Shown: positions 8,045 to 17,311, numbered from the stretch's first letter. The stretch is DNA of 20,882 nucleotides from CAYMKE01 sp964390955 (GCA_964390955.1 CAYMKE010000020.1:1-20882), one strand, 5' to 3'. The notes: generated by a model from the sequence alone, not told the origin. A program made the numbers and translations.

Positions 8045-10369
8045 ATGTTTAAAATGAAAACAAAAGTTAACAATTATTTATTGACAATTATTTTAACAGG
8101 AATTATTAGCTTTATTTTTATAAGTTATTTTTATAAAGATTTTATTTTTCATCCGAATCAATATATTACAGCAGACTGGGGCGATGGTATAAAAAATTAT
8201 TACACTTATGCTTATCATATTAAGCATGATACATCTTATGTATATTTTAATGGGATGAATTATCCTTATGGTGAACTACACCAATTTACTGATGGTCAGC
8301 CTTTTTTGTCAAATTCCATTAAATGGTTAAAAAATTTTTTCCCTACAATTGACAACTATTCTATTGGGATATTAAATTTTTTAATGATTTTTTCTATTTG
8401 TATTACATGCATATTTATTGCTTTAATACTGTTTCATTTTAAATTACCTCCCTGGTTTTGTGCGTTATGCGCATTAGGTATTGGATTATTAGCTCCACAA
8501 ATCCATCGCATAGGTGGTCACCTTAGTTTAACATATTCATTCTTTTTTCCATTAGCCTGGTATTTATTATTTCTGTTTTATAAAAAACCTAAATGGATCT
8601 ATACCCTTTCACTCTTTATCGTCAATTGGGTTTTATTACATATACACCCATATTTATCTATTATTAATATTTTCTTTATCATTATCTATTTTGTAGTATA
8701 CGAGATAAGAAACAAAAATACTGGATTTAACAAGCTTTTACTTCATACAAGTGTTCAAACCATTGCTGTCATAATTGCCTGGTTAATAAAACTTGAACTT
8801 TTTGATTATCATCAAAACAGGCCGGAAGATGTATTTGCCTTTTATGCCACTGCTCAGCTCGATGGTGTTTTTGTGCCTAATATGGGTTTGTTTAATAAGC
8901 TTTTAAATAAAATAACATTGATTAATATTCGTTGGGAAAGTTGGGCGTATATAGGCTTGTTAAGTATTCTTGTTTTATTGATCTTGCTGGTTAGATTAAT
9001 AAAAAGGCTTGCAGAGAATAAAAAATTTGATTTTTTCCCTTCGTATATGAATGATACCCTTAAAATATCTTTTATTGCCTCACTATTTGTCTTGCTTTAC
9101 GCATTTGGTTTTCCATATAAATATGGCTTTAAATTTTTATTAAATTGGATTCCGGCTTTGAACCAAATAAGAGTAACAGCCCGTTTTGCATGGGTGTTTT
9201 ATTTTGTAATAAATGTCTTTAGCGTTACATTAATTTACCATTTTTTAAAAGATAAAATAAATAACAAAGGACTTAGACAAGTTTTACTTATTATTCCTGC
9301 TTTATTAATTATATTTGAAGGGGTTGAATATCATAAATATTATAGTTATAAAGTAACTCAATCTGACAACTATTTTTCTAAAAAAACGAACAATTCAGTA
9401 AACCAAAACATCCATAAAGTCATTAATAATATTGAAATTTCAGAATATCAGGCGATTTTGCCACTTCCGTTTTATCATATTGGTTCAGGTAAAGAATTGG
9501 AAATTATAGACGAAAATGGTTATGTGAAATCATTGATTCTATCTTATCATACCGGCTTACCCTTAATTGCATCGAATTTATCCAGAACATCAGTTGACGA
9601 AACCGACAATATAAAGGACATGTTTAAACCTCCCTTTATAGAAAAACCTATAATAAATCGTTTTAACCTAAAAAGTATTTTAATTCTTATAACTGATAAA
9701 ACAAAAATAAGAGCATCTGAGAAATGGATTATAAAAAAAGCTCAACAAGTTTATATTGATAGCACTATACAATTATATAAAATACATCCCAAAAAGTTTA
9801 TATCCTATGACATAAGTCAAATAGAAGATAAATTATCTGCTGCAAACCAAAATATAAAAGATTTAAATGGTTTTCATCCTGCTCCATATAAAAATGGAAA
9901 TTTCTTTTTTAAAGGTTTCAGTGATTCCATTCCTGCTGATACATTATTAAAATATAAAGCACAGAAAGCTTCAAACCCAGGATATCATCTTTTATTTGAA
10001 GACAAAAATGAATTGCTCAATGAAGGAGACGAATATAAATTTAGTTTTTGGTTTTATAATAAGGGCCAAAATAAGGCCAGTATTCATTGTATTGTTGCTC
10101 AAACGAATTCAAAAAATAAAGAAAAATGGACAGATCATTTTAATATCAACACCGGAATGCAAATATATGATGACTGGATGCTTATTATATATAAGTTCAC
10201 TGTATTAAATGATGCAAAGAATGTTAAAATTCTCATGTATGGGGAAAAGAACAAAGATTATCCAATTTATTACGATGATCTCTTAATCCGTAAAAATGAC
10301 ATAGATGTTTATTATAAGATAAATGATAAAATACTATTTGAAAACAATTATAGAATTCCTGTAAAATAA
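8045..10369 (+). CDS. Large multi-pass membrane protein, GT-C-like, with C-terminal jelly-roll-like domain
   Basis: I place the start at ATG 8045 (774 residues). A TTG at 8027 would overlap the upstream gene by 11 bases, and ATG 8054 is also possible. A first membrane helix is followed by an extracytoplasmic loop with an acidic DWGD motif (Asp44, Asp47) and then about ten more hydrophobic segments to about residue 440. This layout recalls GT-C transferases, which keep acidic catalytic residues in the first outer loop, but I do not recognise a named family. The last about 190 residues form a soluble, aromatic-rich beta domain (FSFWFYNKGQ, DWMLIIYKF, YPIYYDD) resembling CBM4/9-type carbohydrate-binding jelly rolls, presumably periplasmic. 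The final 169 residues are 78% identical (132/169, gap-free by eye) to the end of the next gene. A likely role is lipid-linked sugar transfer after the GT2 step (inference). Confidence 0.75.
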   Translation: MFKMKTKVNNYLLTIILTGIISFIFISYFYKDFIFHPNQYITADWGDGIKNYYTYAYHIKHDTSYVYFNGMNYPYGELHQFTDGQPFLSNSIKWLKNFFPTIDNYSIGILNFLMIFSICITCIFIALILFHFKLPPWFCALCALGIGLLAPQIHRIGGHLSLTYSFFFPLAWYLLFLFYKKPKWIYTLSLFIVNWVLLHIHPYLSIINIFFIIIYFVVYEIRNKNTGFNKLLLHTSVQTIAVIIAWLIKLELFDYHQNRPEDVFAFYATAQLDGVFVPNMGLFNKLLNKITLINIRWESWAYIGLLSILVLLILLVRLIKRLAENKKFDFFPSYMNDTLKISFIASLFVLLYAFGFPYKYGFKFLLNWIPALNQIRVTARFAWVFYFVINVFSVTLIYHFLKDKINNKGLRQVLLIIPALLIIFEGVEYHKYYSYKVTQSDNYFSKKTNNSVNQNIHKVINNIEISEYQAILPLPFYHIGSGKELEIIDENGYVKSLILSYHTGLPLIASNLSRTSVDETDNIKDMFKPPFIEKPIINRFNLKSILILITDKTKIRASEKWIIKKAQQVYIDSTIQLYKIHPKKFISYDISQIEDKLSAANQNIKDLNGFHPAPYKNGNFFFKGFSDSIPADTLLKYKAQKASNPGYHLLFEDKNELLNEGDEYKFSFWFYNKGQNKASIHCIVAQTNSKNKEKWTDHFNINTGMQIYDDWMLIIYKFTVLNDAKNVKILMYGEKNKDYPIYYDDLLIRKNDIDVYYKINDKILFENNYRIPVK
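9860..10366 (+). repeat. Duplicated C-terminal domain, copy 1
   Basis: This 507-base segment aligns without gaps to 12174-12680. By hand count the central 210 bases (9959-10168) differ at 10 positions (about 95% identity). The 99 bases before it differ at 25 (75%), and the first 105 bases after it differ at 32 (70%). Confidence 0.9.
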
Positions 10370-10532
10370 ATTAGTTTTATATACTATTTTTAATCTTCCT
10401 ATTACATAACTCAACTTATTTGTAATCCTAATAAAATTATATAATTCAAAATTTTTATAATTTATCTCCCGTTTTTTATTACAATATATATAATTACAAT
10501 TCATCGGAAAAAACGAACAAATAAATCAATTC

Positions 10533-12683
10533 ATGAACTTACATAAAAAGGTATTAAGTTTTGTATCGATATTATTTATTTTTACCTTAATCATTCTGTA
10601 CTATGCTAAAAGTTTAGATGGGGGCTATATTGGCAACATCTTTAATGCAGATGTAACCTTTTTACATGTTTTATTTAAAGATTTATTTACTGATAATTAT
10701 TTATTAAGTGATTGGACCTTCCCTAATTCTCCAGGTTATTTCCCTGATTTTTTATTATTTACACTTTCTAATATATTGGGAAAAACAACTCCTCAGATCA
10801 CTTTTATATATAGCCTTTTGCAATGGGCATTGATCCTTATAGTTTTAATGTACCTTTATAAATTATTTTTCCCTCAAAATAAAAATACATATTTTGGGTT
10901 GTTGATAGTATTATTTTCAATTTTCTTTCTTTGTACTATCTTGCCTTTGAACATCAATAGCTTTTCTTTTTATTTAATGCACCCCACATACCATACAAAT
11001 GTATTAATCAATACAGTAATTGCATTTATACTGCTACTACTATTAATTAAATACAATGGTTTTAGCTACTCCTTTCTTTTATTTTTCATTGTTGTTTTGG
11101 GGACTATCTCAGATAAAATATTCATCCTTGTTTTTGTACTTCCTTCCATAACAGCTATGTTTTTTTTAAAACCAGATCATTGGATCAAATCTGTTATTAC
11201 AATTTTTGTGGCCTCATTATCAGGTTATTTATTTAATGAATTTATTATTTCAGATATCATTACAACTAATAACACTGCCAAAAGCTTTCATTTTTCATTT
11301 AATAATCTACTAGGTATTGTTCATTTCTTCAATTTATATATGTATGGAAATATATATGAGCAACTTATTGTTTATTTATCATTTGGAAGCTTTATTTCTG
11401 CTGTAATTGCACTACTGTTTAATCACAAAGAACAGAATTTTATTCAGCTTTACATATATTTTTATGTATTCTTGTTCGTTTTTGTGTTATTTCCTCCTTT
11501 TATTTTAGGTTATTATACAGGTAATGGATTACGATACCTTATATTTATCTTTTATTTCTCCTTTATTAATATACCTTTATTGATATATAAAATAAGGTTA
11601 ATTCGAAATAAAAGTGTTACTGTGTTTTCATTTTTTGCCATCTTAAGCATACTCATCATTATTTTTATTAAAATTAATATAAAAACAATACCAGAAGGGT
11701 TTAAACAATATTTAAATTTCAAACCGGATTATGTAAAGTTTGTCGATGATATTTCACAAAAATATGATCTCAAAATCGGTATTGGCGATTATTGGAAAAC
11801 ACATCCTTTAATTCTGTTTTCAGAACATGAAAACAGAATATATTCTGTTTATACTTCCAGTTTAATTCCCAATGTTCCGGTATCAAATAATAATTGGTAT
11901 TATAACACAGACCATGGATCCTATAACAATCCGATATTCAATTATATATTAATAAATAAAAATAAAATAAAGAAATATGAATACGGGCAAAAGGTTCACA
12001 TTGACACAATATTTTTTCATAATAATTATGCTTTATTAAAGACTAAACCATTTAAATTTTTAAAAAATAATGATAACATTTTTAACTTGTCCAAATTAAA
12101 AACGCAATCACATGTCACTTATGATCTTGACTCAATTGAAAAGAAATTAACACATACAAATCCAAGTATTGATCATTTAAATGGCTATCAACCTGCCTCT
12201 TACAAGAACAACAAATTCTTTTTCAATGGTTTCGGTGATTCAATACCTGCTGATACATTATTGACAAAACATGCACAGAAAGCTTCAAACCCAAGATGTC
12301 ATCTTTTATTTGAAGACAAAAATGAATTGCTCTATGAAGGAGACGAATATGAATTTAGTTTTTGGTTTTATAATAAGGGTCAAAATAAGGCCAGGATTCA
12401 TTGTATTGTTGCTCAAACGAATTCAAAAAATAAAGAAAGATGGACAGATCATTTTAATATCAATACAGGAATACAAATATATAAAGATTGGATGTTGGTT
12501 AAATATAAATTTCATACTCTAAAAGATGCCAAAAATGTAAAAATCCTTATACTTGGAGAAAATAGTAACGATTATCCTATATATTATGACGATTTTTTGA
12601 TCCGTGAAAAGGATTTAGATGTTTATTATAAAATTAACGATAATCATTTATTTTATAATAATTATAGGATACCTATAAAGTAG
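10533..12683 (+). CDS. Large multi-pass membrane protein, GT-C-like, paralogous at its C-terminus to the upstream gene
   Basis: The 716-residue protein has an N-terminal helix, an outer loop containing NADVT and LSDWTFPNSPGYFPD, about nine to ten further membrane segments to about residue 390, and a soluble C-terminal part. The last 169 residues (548-716) nearly copy the C-terminal domain of the preceding gene, and weaker similarity extends about 20 residues further up (YDxxxIExKL). The membrane parts show no similarity I can see by eye, so this looks like one outer module on two different membrane engines. Asp residues in the first outer loop and the neighbourhood favour a GT-C-type transferase or a glycan-handling membrane protein. 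I do not recognise a named family. It begins 163 bases after the upstream gene, with no obvious terminator between, so co-transcription is possible. Confidence 0.75.
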   Translation: MNLHKKVLSFVSILFIFTLIILYYAKSLDGGYIGNIFNADVTFLHVLFKDLFTDNYLLSDWTFPNSPGYFPDFLLFTLSNILGKTTPQITFIYSLLQWALILIVLMYLYKLFFPQNKNTYFGLLIVLFSIFFLCTILPLNINSFSFYLMHPTYHTNVLINTVIAFILLLLLIKYNGFSYSFLLFFIVVLGTISDKIFILVFVLPSITAMFFLKPDHWIKSVITIFVASLSGYLFNEFIISDIITTNNTAKSFHFSFNNLLGIVHFFNLYMYGNIYEQLIVYLSFGSFISAVIALLFNHKEQNFIQLYIYFYVFLFVFVLFPPFILGYYTGNGLRYLIFIFYFSFINIPLLIYKIRLIRNKSVTVFSFFAILSILIIIFIKINIKTIPEGFKQYLNFKPDYVKFVDDISQKYDLKIGIGDYWKTHPLILFSEHENRIYSVYTSSLIPNVPVSNNNWYYNTDHGSYNNPIFNYILINKNKIKKYEYGQKVHIDTIFFHNNYALLKTKPFKFLKNNDNIFNLSKLKTQSHVTYDLDSIEKKLTHTNPSIDHLNGYQPASYKNNKFFFNGFGDSIPADTLLTKHAQKASNPRCHLLFEDKNELLYEGDEYEFSFWFYNKGQNKARIHCIVAQTNSKNKERWTDHFNINTGIQIYKDWMLVKYKFHTLKDAKNVKILILGENSNDYPIYYDDFLIREKDLDVYYKINDNHLFYNNYRIPIK
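12174..12680 (+). repeat. Duplicated C-terminal domain, copy 2
   Basis: This is the partner of 9860-10366. The near-identical core is 12273-12482. Even third-codon positions are largely shared there, unlike the flanks, which argues for recent homogenisation rather than protein-level selection alone. Confidence 0.9.
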
Positions 12684-12727
12684 CCTCACGATATTCTGTA
12701 AGAAATAATAAGGGTAATGTAGATTTT

Positions 12728-14296
12728 TCATTCAATTTTAAAAATATGTACTCCATTGAATTCGCCAACTTTCTTTTCTGAAGTAGTATATTCATTTATT
12801 GTAGTATCATTTTTTAAGATCATTTCATCCCCAATCATTAAATATTTAAGGTCTCGTTCTTTTAAATATTCAATACGCTGTTTTAATGGGCCTCCTATAG
12901 CAAAATCAGTATTACCAAGTTGATTCATGAGGTATAATGAATTATTCATACTCGGGTCCGGTGTATAATAAACTCTATCTTCCCTTTCAATCCCGAGATT
13001 TCTCAGATATGGTTCTATATAACCACATTTGTGGACAAGTTTGCTTGTATCAAAAAAAAATATATCGCTGTATTTTCTATCTATTCCTTTTTTTCCATGT
13101 GCAATCAGGAAACATCCTACGATTATAAAAAACATTTTAAAATAGAGATTGTTATATATATGAAAATAATTCTTTTTCATATAGTAAAAGAAATTAAGGT
13201 ATACAAATAGTATAAATGCAAAACTGTTAATATTATAATAATCACACCTTCCGATAGATAAAAAGAACACTAAATTAAAAATGATGACCTGAATAAATAA
13301 CAATATTGTGATAAAATTTAATAACTTGTTATGTTTTGATATAAATATAAGATTATGCAAAAAAATGATAAAGCTTGAGTAAATAAACACAGGACTATGA
13401 AAATATCCAACCTTGAAACGAGTTACAAATTCATTCCAAACATGTTTGATCAATTCTTTATCTCCATACCATATTGCAGAATATAACCTGGCTGAATTAA
13501 TCGCACCAAATTTCTGAGAAAAGTATTTTGAATATGCGTACCATGCAAACATAAAAACGATTACAATTATAAAATAGAGAAAATATTTCGTACCGTTATC
13601 AAATAAATATTTTCCGTCTTTACCAAATTTCATTTTAAAGATAAGTTCCCCCATAAAAATAGCGAATAAAGCAAAATATAAATATAATGCCTGAGCTTTT
13701 AATAATCCTGCTATTGCAAATAGTAACATTGAAATAAGCAAATACTTATCTCGCTTAAATAAATAAAACCGGTAAAAAAAGTAAAATCCAATTAAAGAAA
13801 GTGCCATTGCCGGTGCATCTGTAATAAAATTGCTCATATAAAAAATATACACCGTTGATGAAAAAAGGATAACTGAAATAAATAATGACAAAACAGTATC
13901 TTCCAAAATAAATTTAGCCGTTTTGAATAAGCATAGTAATCCTAAAAAACCGATAAGAATATTAAACAGACGGTAAAGAAATTCATGGTTGCCAAATATT
14001 TTATATATTTGTCCAACAACATAATATAATAATGGGCATTCTAATATTACAATTCTTGATGTATGCTTATTGGTAACAAATGCCTCTGTCTTAGGCTTAA
14101 AAAAATCGGCACCATGATAAAAGCATTGTGCATAACCAGCACTAACACAATTTCTCCATTGATGTATACCCACTGGCCTGGAAAAAATTATTTTATTAAA
14201 GCCATAAATAAAGGCCATAACAATAATTAAAAACCAAAAATAATGAGTTGGTTTAATTCGACCCAAGATTGATAAAAATTTGTTTTGGTTAGTCAT
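12728..14296 (-). CDS. GT-C family membrane glycosyltransferase (PMT/ArnT-like)
   Basis: The 522-residue protein has about eleven hydrophobic segments and a short soluble C-terminus (about 400-522). After the first helix it shows VGIHQWRN (His45, Trp47, Arg48), the position and type of motif seen in bacterial PMT_2/ArnT-like transferases. The next outer-loop residues FKPKTEAF and the stretch LECPLLYYVVGQIYKIFG also fit that superfamily. These enzymes use a polyprenyl-phosphate sugar to glycosylate a lipid, glycan or protein on the outer face of the inner membrane. The gene lies 24 bases downstream of the GT2 gene at 14321-15271, the presumed maker of its donor. It is convergent with the gene ending at 12683, with a 44-base gap and no clear terminator. 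Acceptor unknown. Confidence 0.8.
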   Translation of the reverse strand: MTNQNKFLSILGRIKPTHYFWFLIIVMAFIYGFNKIIFSRPVGIHQWRNCVSAGYAQCFYHGADFFKPKTEAFVTNKHTSRIVILECPLLYYVVGQIYKIFGNHEFLYRLFNILIGFLGLLCLFKTAKFILEDTVLSLFISVILFSSTVYIFYMSNFITDAPAMALSLIGFYFFYRFYLFKRDKYLLISMLLFAIAGLLKAQALYLYFALFAIFMGELIFKMKFGKDGKYLFDNGTKYFLYFIIVIVFMFAWYAYSKYFSQKFGAINSARLYSAIWYGDKELIKHVWNEFVTRFKVGYFHSPVFIYSSFIIFLHNLIFISKHNKLLNFITILLFIQVIIFNLVFFLSIGRCDYYNINSFAFILFVYLNFFYYMKKNYFHIYNNLYFKMFFIIVGCFLIAHGKKGIDRKYSDIFFFDTSKLVHKCGYIEPYLRNLGIEREDRVYYTPDPSMNNSLYLMNQLGNTDFAIGGPLKQRIEYLKERDLKYLMIGDEMILKNDTTINEYTTSEKKVGEFNGVHIFKIE

Positions 14297-14320
14297 TTTA
14301 TTTTGGATAATTTGAAAAAA

Positions 14321-15271
14321 CTACTTCTTATTTTTATTACTTTTTAACTGATACAGTATTTCTTCCTGATTATTACGCATGCGTGAAAACATATCCAGGA
14401 TAAACCCGGTTAATAAGAAAATGAATGCTAATATACCTAAAAAGCCAGCTAAAAAGCCAGCCCATTTATGTGGTGTGAATTCATTGGTTTGTAAATAATG
14501 AAACATCAAAAAAAGAAAAAAGAAAGATCCTGTCAGAAAAGATGCAAGGCTCATATAACCAAATAATCTAAAAGGTTTATAGTCTCTGTATGTCCTCACT
14601 ATAATTTTTAATGTTTTAAAGGCATATTTAAAAAGATTACTGGCAATTCTGGATTTCCCATGCTCACGTCTACCTCTAATTTTTAAAGGAACCTCTTTTA
14701 TATTAATATCTTTAAATGCCAAATCTATAAATGTTTCTTGAGTATACGTGAACTGTCCAAATAAATTCAATTTATACAGAGTTCGGATATGATAAGCCCT
14801 GAACCCGCATGAAACATCATAGAACCTTTTATTTGTAAGTTTGCTAATAAACCAGGCCATAAATTTATTCCCCCAGAACTTGACTTCAGACATTTCCGGA
14901 TAAAATTCTTTACACATAAATCGTGAGGCAGTAACAAATTCTGCTTCTCCATTAATTATAGGCAAAATCAATTTTACAATATCACTTGGATTAAACTGGC
15001 CATCTGCATCAATGTTTACTAATATATCAATGTCTTCATTTATAATTTTATTTATCCCTGTTTTAAAAGCTGCTCCAACCCCTAAATTTTGTGAATGAGA
15101 GATAACTTTCGCATTTAATTCTTTTGCTATATCCACCGTTTTATCTATTGAGCCATCATCAACAACTAAAATTAAATCAATATATTCAGGTATATTCTTT
15201 AATACATTTCCAATACTACGTTCTTCATTAAATGCGGGTATAAGCAGCGCAATTTTTTTTCCTTTATACAT
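14321..15271 (-). CDS. GT2 glycosyltransferase, DPM1/GtrB-like, with two C-terminal membrane helices
   Basis: The 316-residue protein has the GT-A signatures IPAFNEE (11-17), VVDDGS (36-41), NLGVGAA (62-68) and the metal-binding NIDADGQF (86-93), then RGRREHGKSRI. Two membrane helices follow (about 231-257 and 268-293). This matches polyprenyl- or dolichyl-phosphate sugar synthases. It leads a probable two-gene leftward operon with the PMT/ArnT-like gene 24 bases downstream, suggesting a donor-synthase plus transferase pair. A 146-bp MITE-like element begins 25 bases upstream of the ATG at 15271, so this gene's promoter must lie in or beyond that element. Confidence 0.9.
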   Translation of the reverse strand: MYKGKKIALLIPAFNEERSIGNVLKNIPEYIDLILVVDDGSIDKTVDIAKELNAKVISHSQNLGVGAAFKTGINKIINEDIDILVNIDADGQFNPSDIVKLILPIINGEAEFVTASRFMCKEFYPEMSEVKFWGNKFMAWFISKLTNKRFYDVSCGFRAYHIRTLYKLNLFGQFTYTQETFIDLAFKDINIKEVPLKIRGRREHGKSRIASNLFKYAFKTLKIIVRTYRDYKPFRLFGYMSLASFLTGSFFFLFLMFHYLQTNEFTPHKWAGFLAGFLGILAFIFLLTGFILDMFSRMRNNQEEILYQLKSNKNKK

Positions 15272-15296
15272 GAAATATAGTTATTTATGAACTAAT

Positions 15297-15442
15297 TAGT
15301 GTTTGTCTATAAAGTCCAACTTCTTCGTTGTTGCTCAAAATTTAAATCCTCAAATACCACAAGTATTCTGCGGTTTAAATTTTTTACACGCCTCGAATTT
15401 GAACTTTATAGAGCAAACACTTGACTTTATGGACAGACACTA
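15297..15442. mobile_element. 146-bp MITE-like element upstream of the GT2 gene
   Basis: The ends are TAGTGTTTGTCTATAAAG (from 15297) and, inverted, TAGTGTCTGTCCATAAAG (from 15442). They match at 18 of 21 positions and both start with TA. The interior folds into a hairpin: AAATTTAAA plus CC around 15338-15349 pairs with GG plus TTTAAATTT around 15372-15383, and a smaller AATAC/GTATT stem lies inside. It has no coding capacity. A second copy of the same family starts at 20833. TA termini and the TAGTGT start suggest mobilisation by an IS630-type transposase. Confidence 0.7.
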
Positions 15443-15819
15443 ATTATTCCTATACAAAAATAAGCTATAGCTGATTTTTGAAATGTAAATATATCAAAAA
15501 TTAAAATATAAATATACATTTACTAAAATGTTCCTTTCTTCTGTTCTGTTATATTTTAAGAACACCTTTTGATTTTTCATTATACGTCACAAAAGATTTC
15601 CGGAAATTTCAATCTTAATTTTCATTATTATATTTTTCAGTATGGCAGCAAGTTCATGTATTGTCCTCTATTTATTTATTTCATATATAAATTCATTTAG
15701 TTGTAAAAAAGTATTAGTATCCACTTAATGCTTCCAGTTAAAACTCATCCATTCATATAATGTAAATATGTATTTATAATCAAAAAAATTATTTTGGATA
15801 ACTTATCATTTGCATGTAA
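15443..15819. other. Gene-free spacer between MITE and flippase gene
   Basis: These 377 bases are AT-rich. I found no ORF with a recognisable product, no clear terminator for the leftward flippase gene ending at 15820, and no repeat shared with the rest of the window. Confidence 0.55.
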
Positions 15820-17196
15820 TTATTTGTTGAAATTTTTCATTTTAACCGCAATAGGTTCTACCGGAATAGTAATAAACCCATGAATTTTATAAATATACAT
15901 TATAGCAAAAAGGTTCCAGAACACTGTACTGCTTGCTGTTGAGACCGCGGCACCTTCGATGCCGTACAAGGGGATCAGTAAATAATTTAAAATGATATTC
16001 AGAATTGTGCCAGATAATATAATGTTCCTGGCCATTTTTTCCTGTCCTGTCATATTTAAAATCGGGATTGTTGCACCGGAGAGTGCTGTAAAAAAATGCC
16101 CACCGGCCAATATTATTAATGCACTAGTTCCCGGAATGAATTCCTCCCCGAATATTGATAAAAGCAGGCCGGGAAATATAAGAATAATGAGGAACACGGG
16201 CAGCGTCACCAGGATGTTAATAGCAGAGGTTTGCCAGACAAACCTCCTGAATTTGTCAAATGAATACTTTTCTCTTATTTCCACGAACTTAGGAGTTGCA
16301 ATACTGTTGATAGCAACCAGGCAGACAGTATTCAATGCCGCAATTTTTAATGCAATATTGTAAGTTCCTACCAGGGCTTCGTTTTTAAACACGCTGAGCA
16401 TTAATATATCGGTTGAGTTCATAATTAAGAATAAGGAGTTGGTAAGCATCATTGGAATAGAAATGGACAATGCCCTTTTCAATGAAAAGCTTCCCCGGAA
16501 CAGCCTGACCTTTTTTATTTTAATAATATTGTTCTTCCAAAGCCGGACAAAGCTCAACACCATTAATATAAATATCGCGGCATTCAATGTAATGATTAAA
16601 ATGATCGTTTCACTAAATAAAACATGTACACTCAATAATATGACGAGTGTGGATAAATAAACAACGCCATGATTATAGACAGAGAATTCAGTGATCTTTT
16701 TAATCCCTCGTAACGATTCTGCATTAAGCCTCATGATGGAATAAAAAACAATGGCAAGTCCCGTGAGCCTTATAAATAAAACATTGGTGTAATTTTTAAA
16801 CAAAAGGGTTGTTAAAAATGGAGCAAATATCCATGTCAAAATAAATATAAACAAACTGGCAATGAAAACAACCGCGAATGATTTTGTGTATATTTCATGA
16901 ATTTGTTTATCATGTTGTCGCGATGAAGCCTGGGAGATGAAACGCACAACAGAAGAATCAAAACCCAATTTACCAATAACAGAACCAATAATCAAAACAG
17001 ACCAGCAGGTTGAAAAGATACCCACCCCCGATGCATCAAAATATCGTGCTGCAACAAAGAAAAAAAGATACCCGCCCAGGATAGAAATGATCTGAAAAAC
17101 AAAAGCAATACCACTTCCTTTCACCAATTCAGTAAAGTGAAGATCATCTTTTAAAATACCTTTGGACTTTTTTATATACTTGTTTATTTTGTTCAA
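15820..17196 (-). CDS. Polysaccharide/O-antigen flippase, Wzx-like (MOP superfamily)
   Basis: The 458-residue protein has about twelve to fourteen hydrophobic segments. The N-terminal pattern GSGIAFVFQIISILGGYLFFFVAARYF followed by GVGIFSTCWSV is typical of Polysacc_synt/Wzx flippases, which move undecaprenyl-diphosphate-linked repeat units across the inner membrane. Family-like motifs near the end include MTGQEKMARNIILSGTILNIILNYLLIPLYGIEGAA. The only in-frame initiator at the 5' end is TTG at 17196. No ATG occurs between it and the upstream in-frame stop (17218-17220), and a TATATTTG box sits about 32 bases before it, which supports the TTG. It is divergent from the FAD oxidoreductase gene. 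Confidence 0.88.
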   Translation of the reverse strand: MNKINKYIKKSKGILKDDLHFTELVKGSGIAFVFQIISILGGYLFFFVAARYFDASGVGIFSTCWSVLIIGSVIGKLGFDSSVVRFISQASSRQHDKQIHEIYTKSFAVVFIASLFIFILTWIFAPFLTTLLFKNYTNVLFIRLTGLAIVFYSIMRLNAESLRGIKKITEFSVYNHGVVYLSTLVILLSVHVLFSETIILIITLNAAIFILMVLSFVRLWKNNIIKIKKVRLFRGSFSLKRALSISIPMMLTNSLFLIMNSTDILMLSVFKNEALVGTYNIALKIAALNTVCLVAINSIATPKFVEIREKYSFDKFRRFVWQTSAINILVTLPVFLIILIFPGLLLSIFGEEFIPGTSALIILAGGHFFTALSGATIPILNMTGQEKMARNIILSGTILNIILNYLLIPLYGIEGAAVSTASSTVFWNLFAIMYIYKIHGFITIPVEPIAVKMKNFNK

Positions 17197-17227
17197 TGAT
17201 TTAATATCTGATAAATATTACAAAGTT

Positions 17228-17235
17228 CAAATATA
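17228..17235 (-). promoter_or_regulatory. Putative -7 box TATATTTG for the flippase gene
   Basis: Minus-strand TATATTTG matches TAnnTTTG and would place the transcript start about 25 bases before the TTG at 17196. The -33 element is not evident. Confidence 0.4.
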
Positions 17236-17273
17236 ATAAAGGATATTGATTATTTAAATAAAATTAATTTTTA

Positions 17274-17281
17274 TAAATTTG
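17274..17281 (+). promoter_or_regulatory. Putative -7 box TAAATTTG for the FAD oxidoreductase gene
   Basis: TAAATTTG matches TAnnTTTG. A TTG at 17246-17248 is a possible -33 element, but its 25-base spacing is longer than the usual 19-21. The box includes the upstream TTG (17279-17281) that would otherwise be the longest ORF's start, favouring the TTG at 17312 as the real start. Confidence 0.4.
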
Positions 17282-17311
17282 CTCTTTAAACCAATCTTAA
17301 ATGTTTTTCTT

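Noticed and set aside
9996..10208. Plus-strand frame of 70 codons inside the shared C-terminal domain, also open in the second copy (12271-12522)
   Set aside because: It is open in both copies only because the DNA is nearly identical there. It has no domain or start signal of its own.
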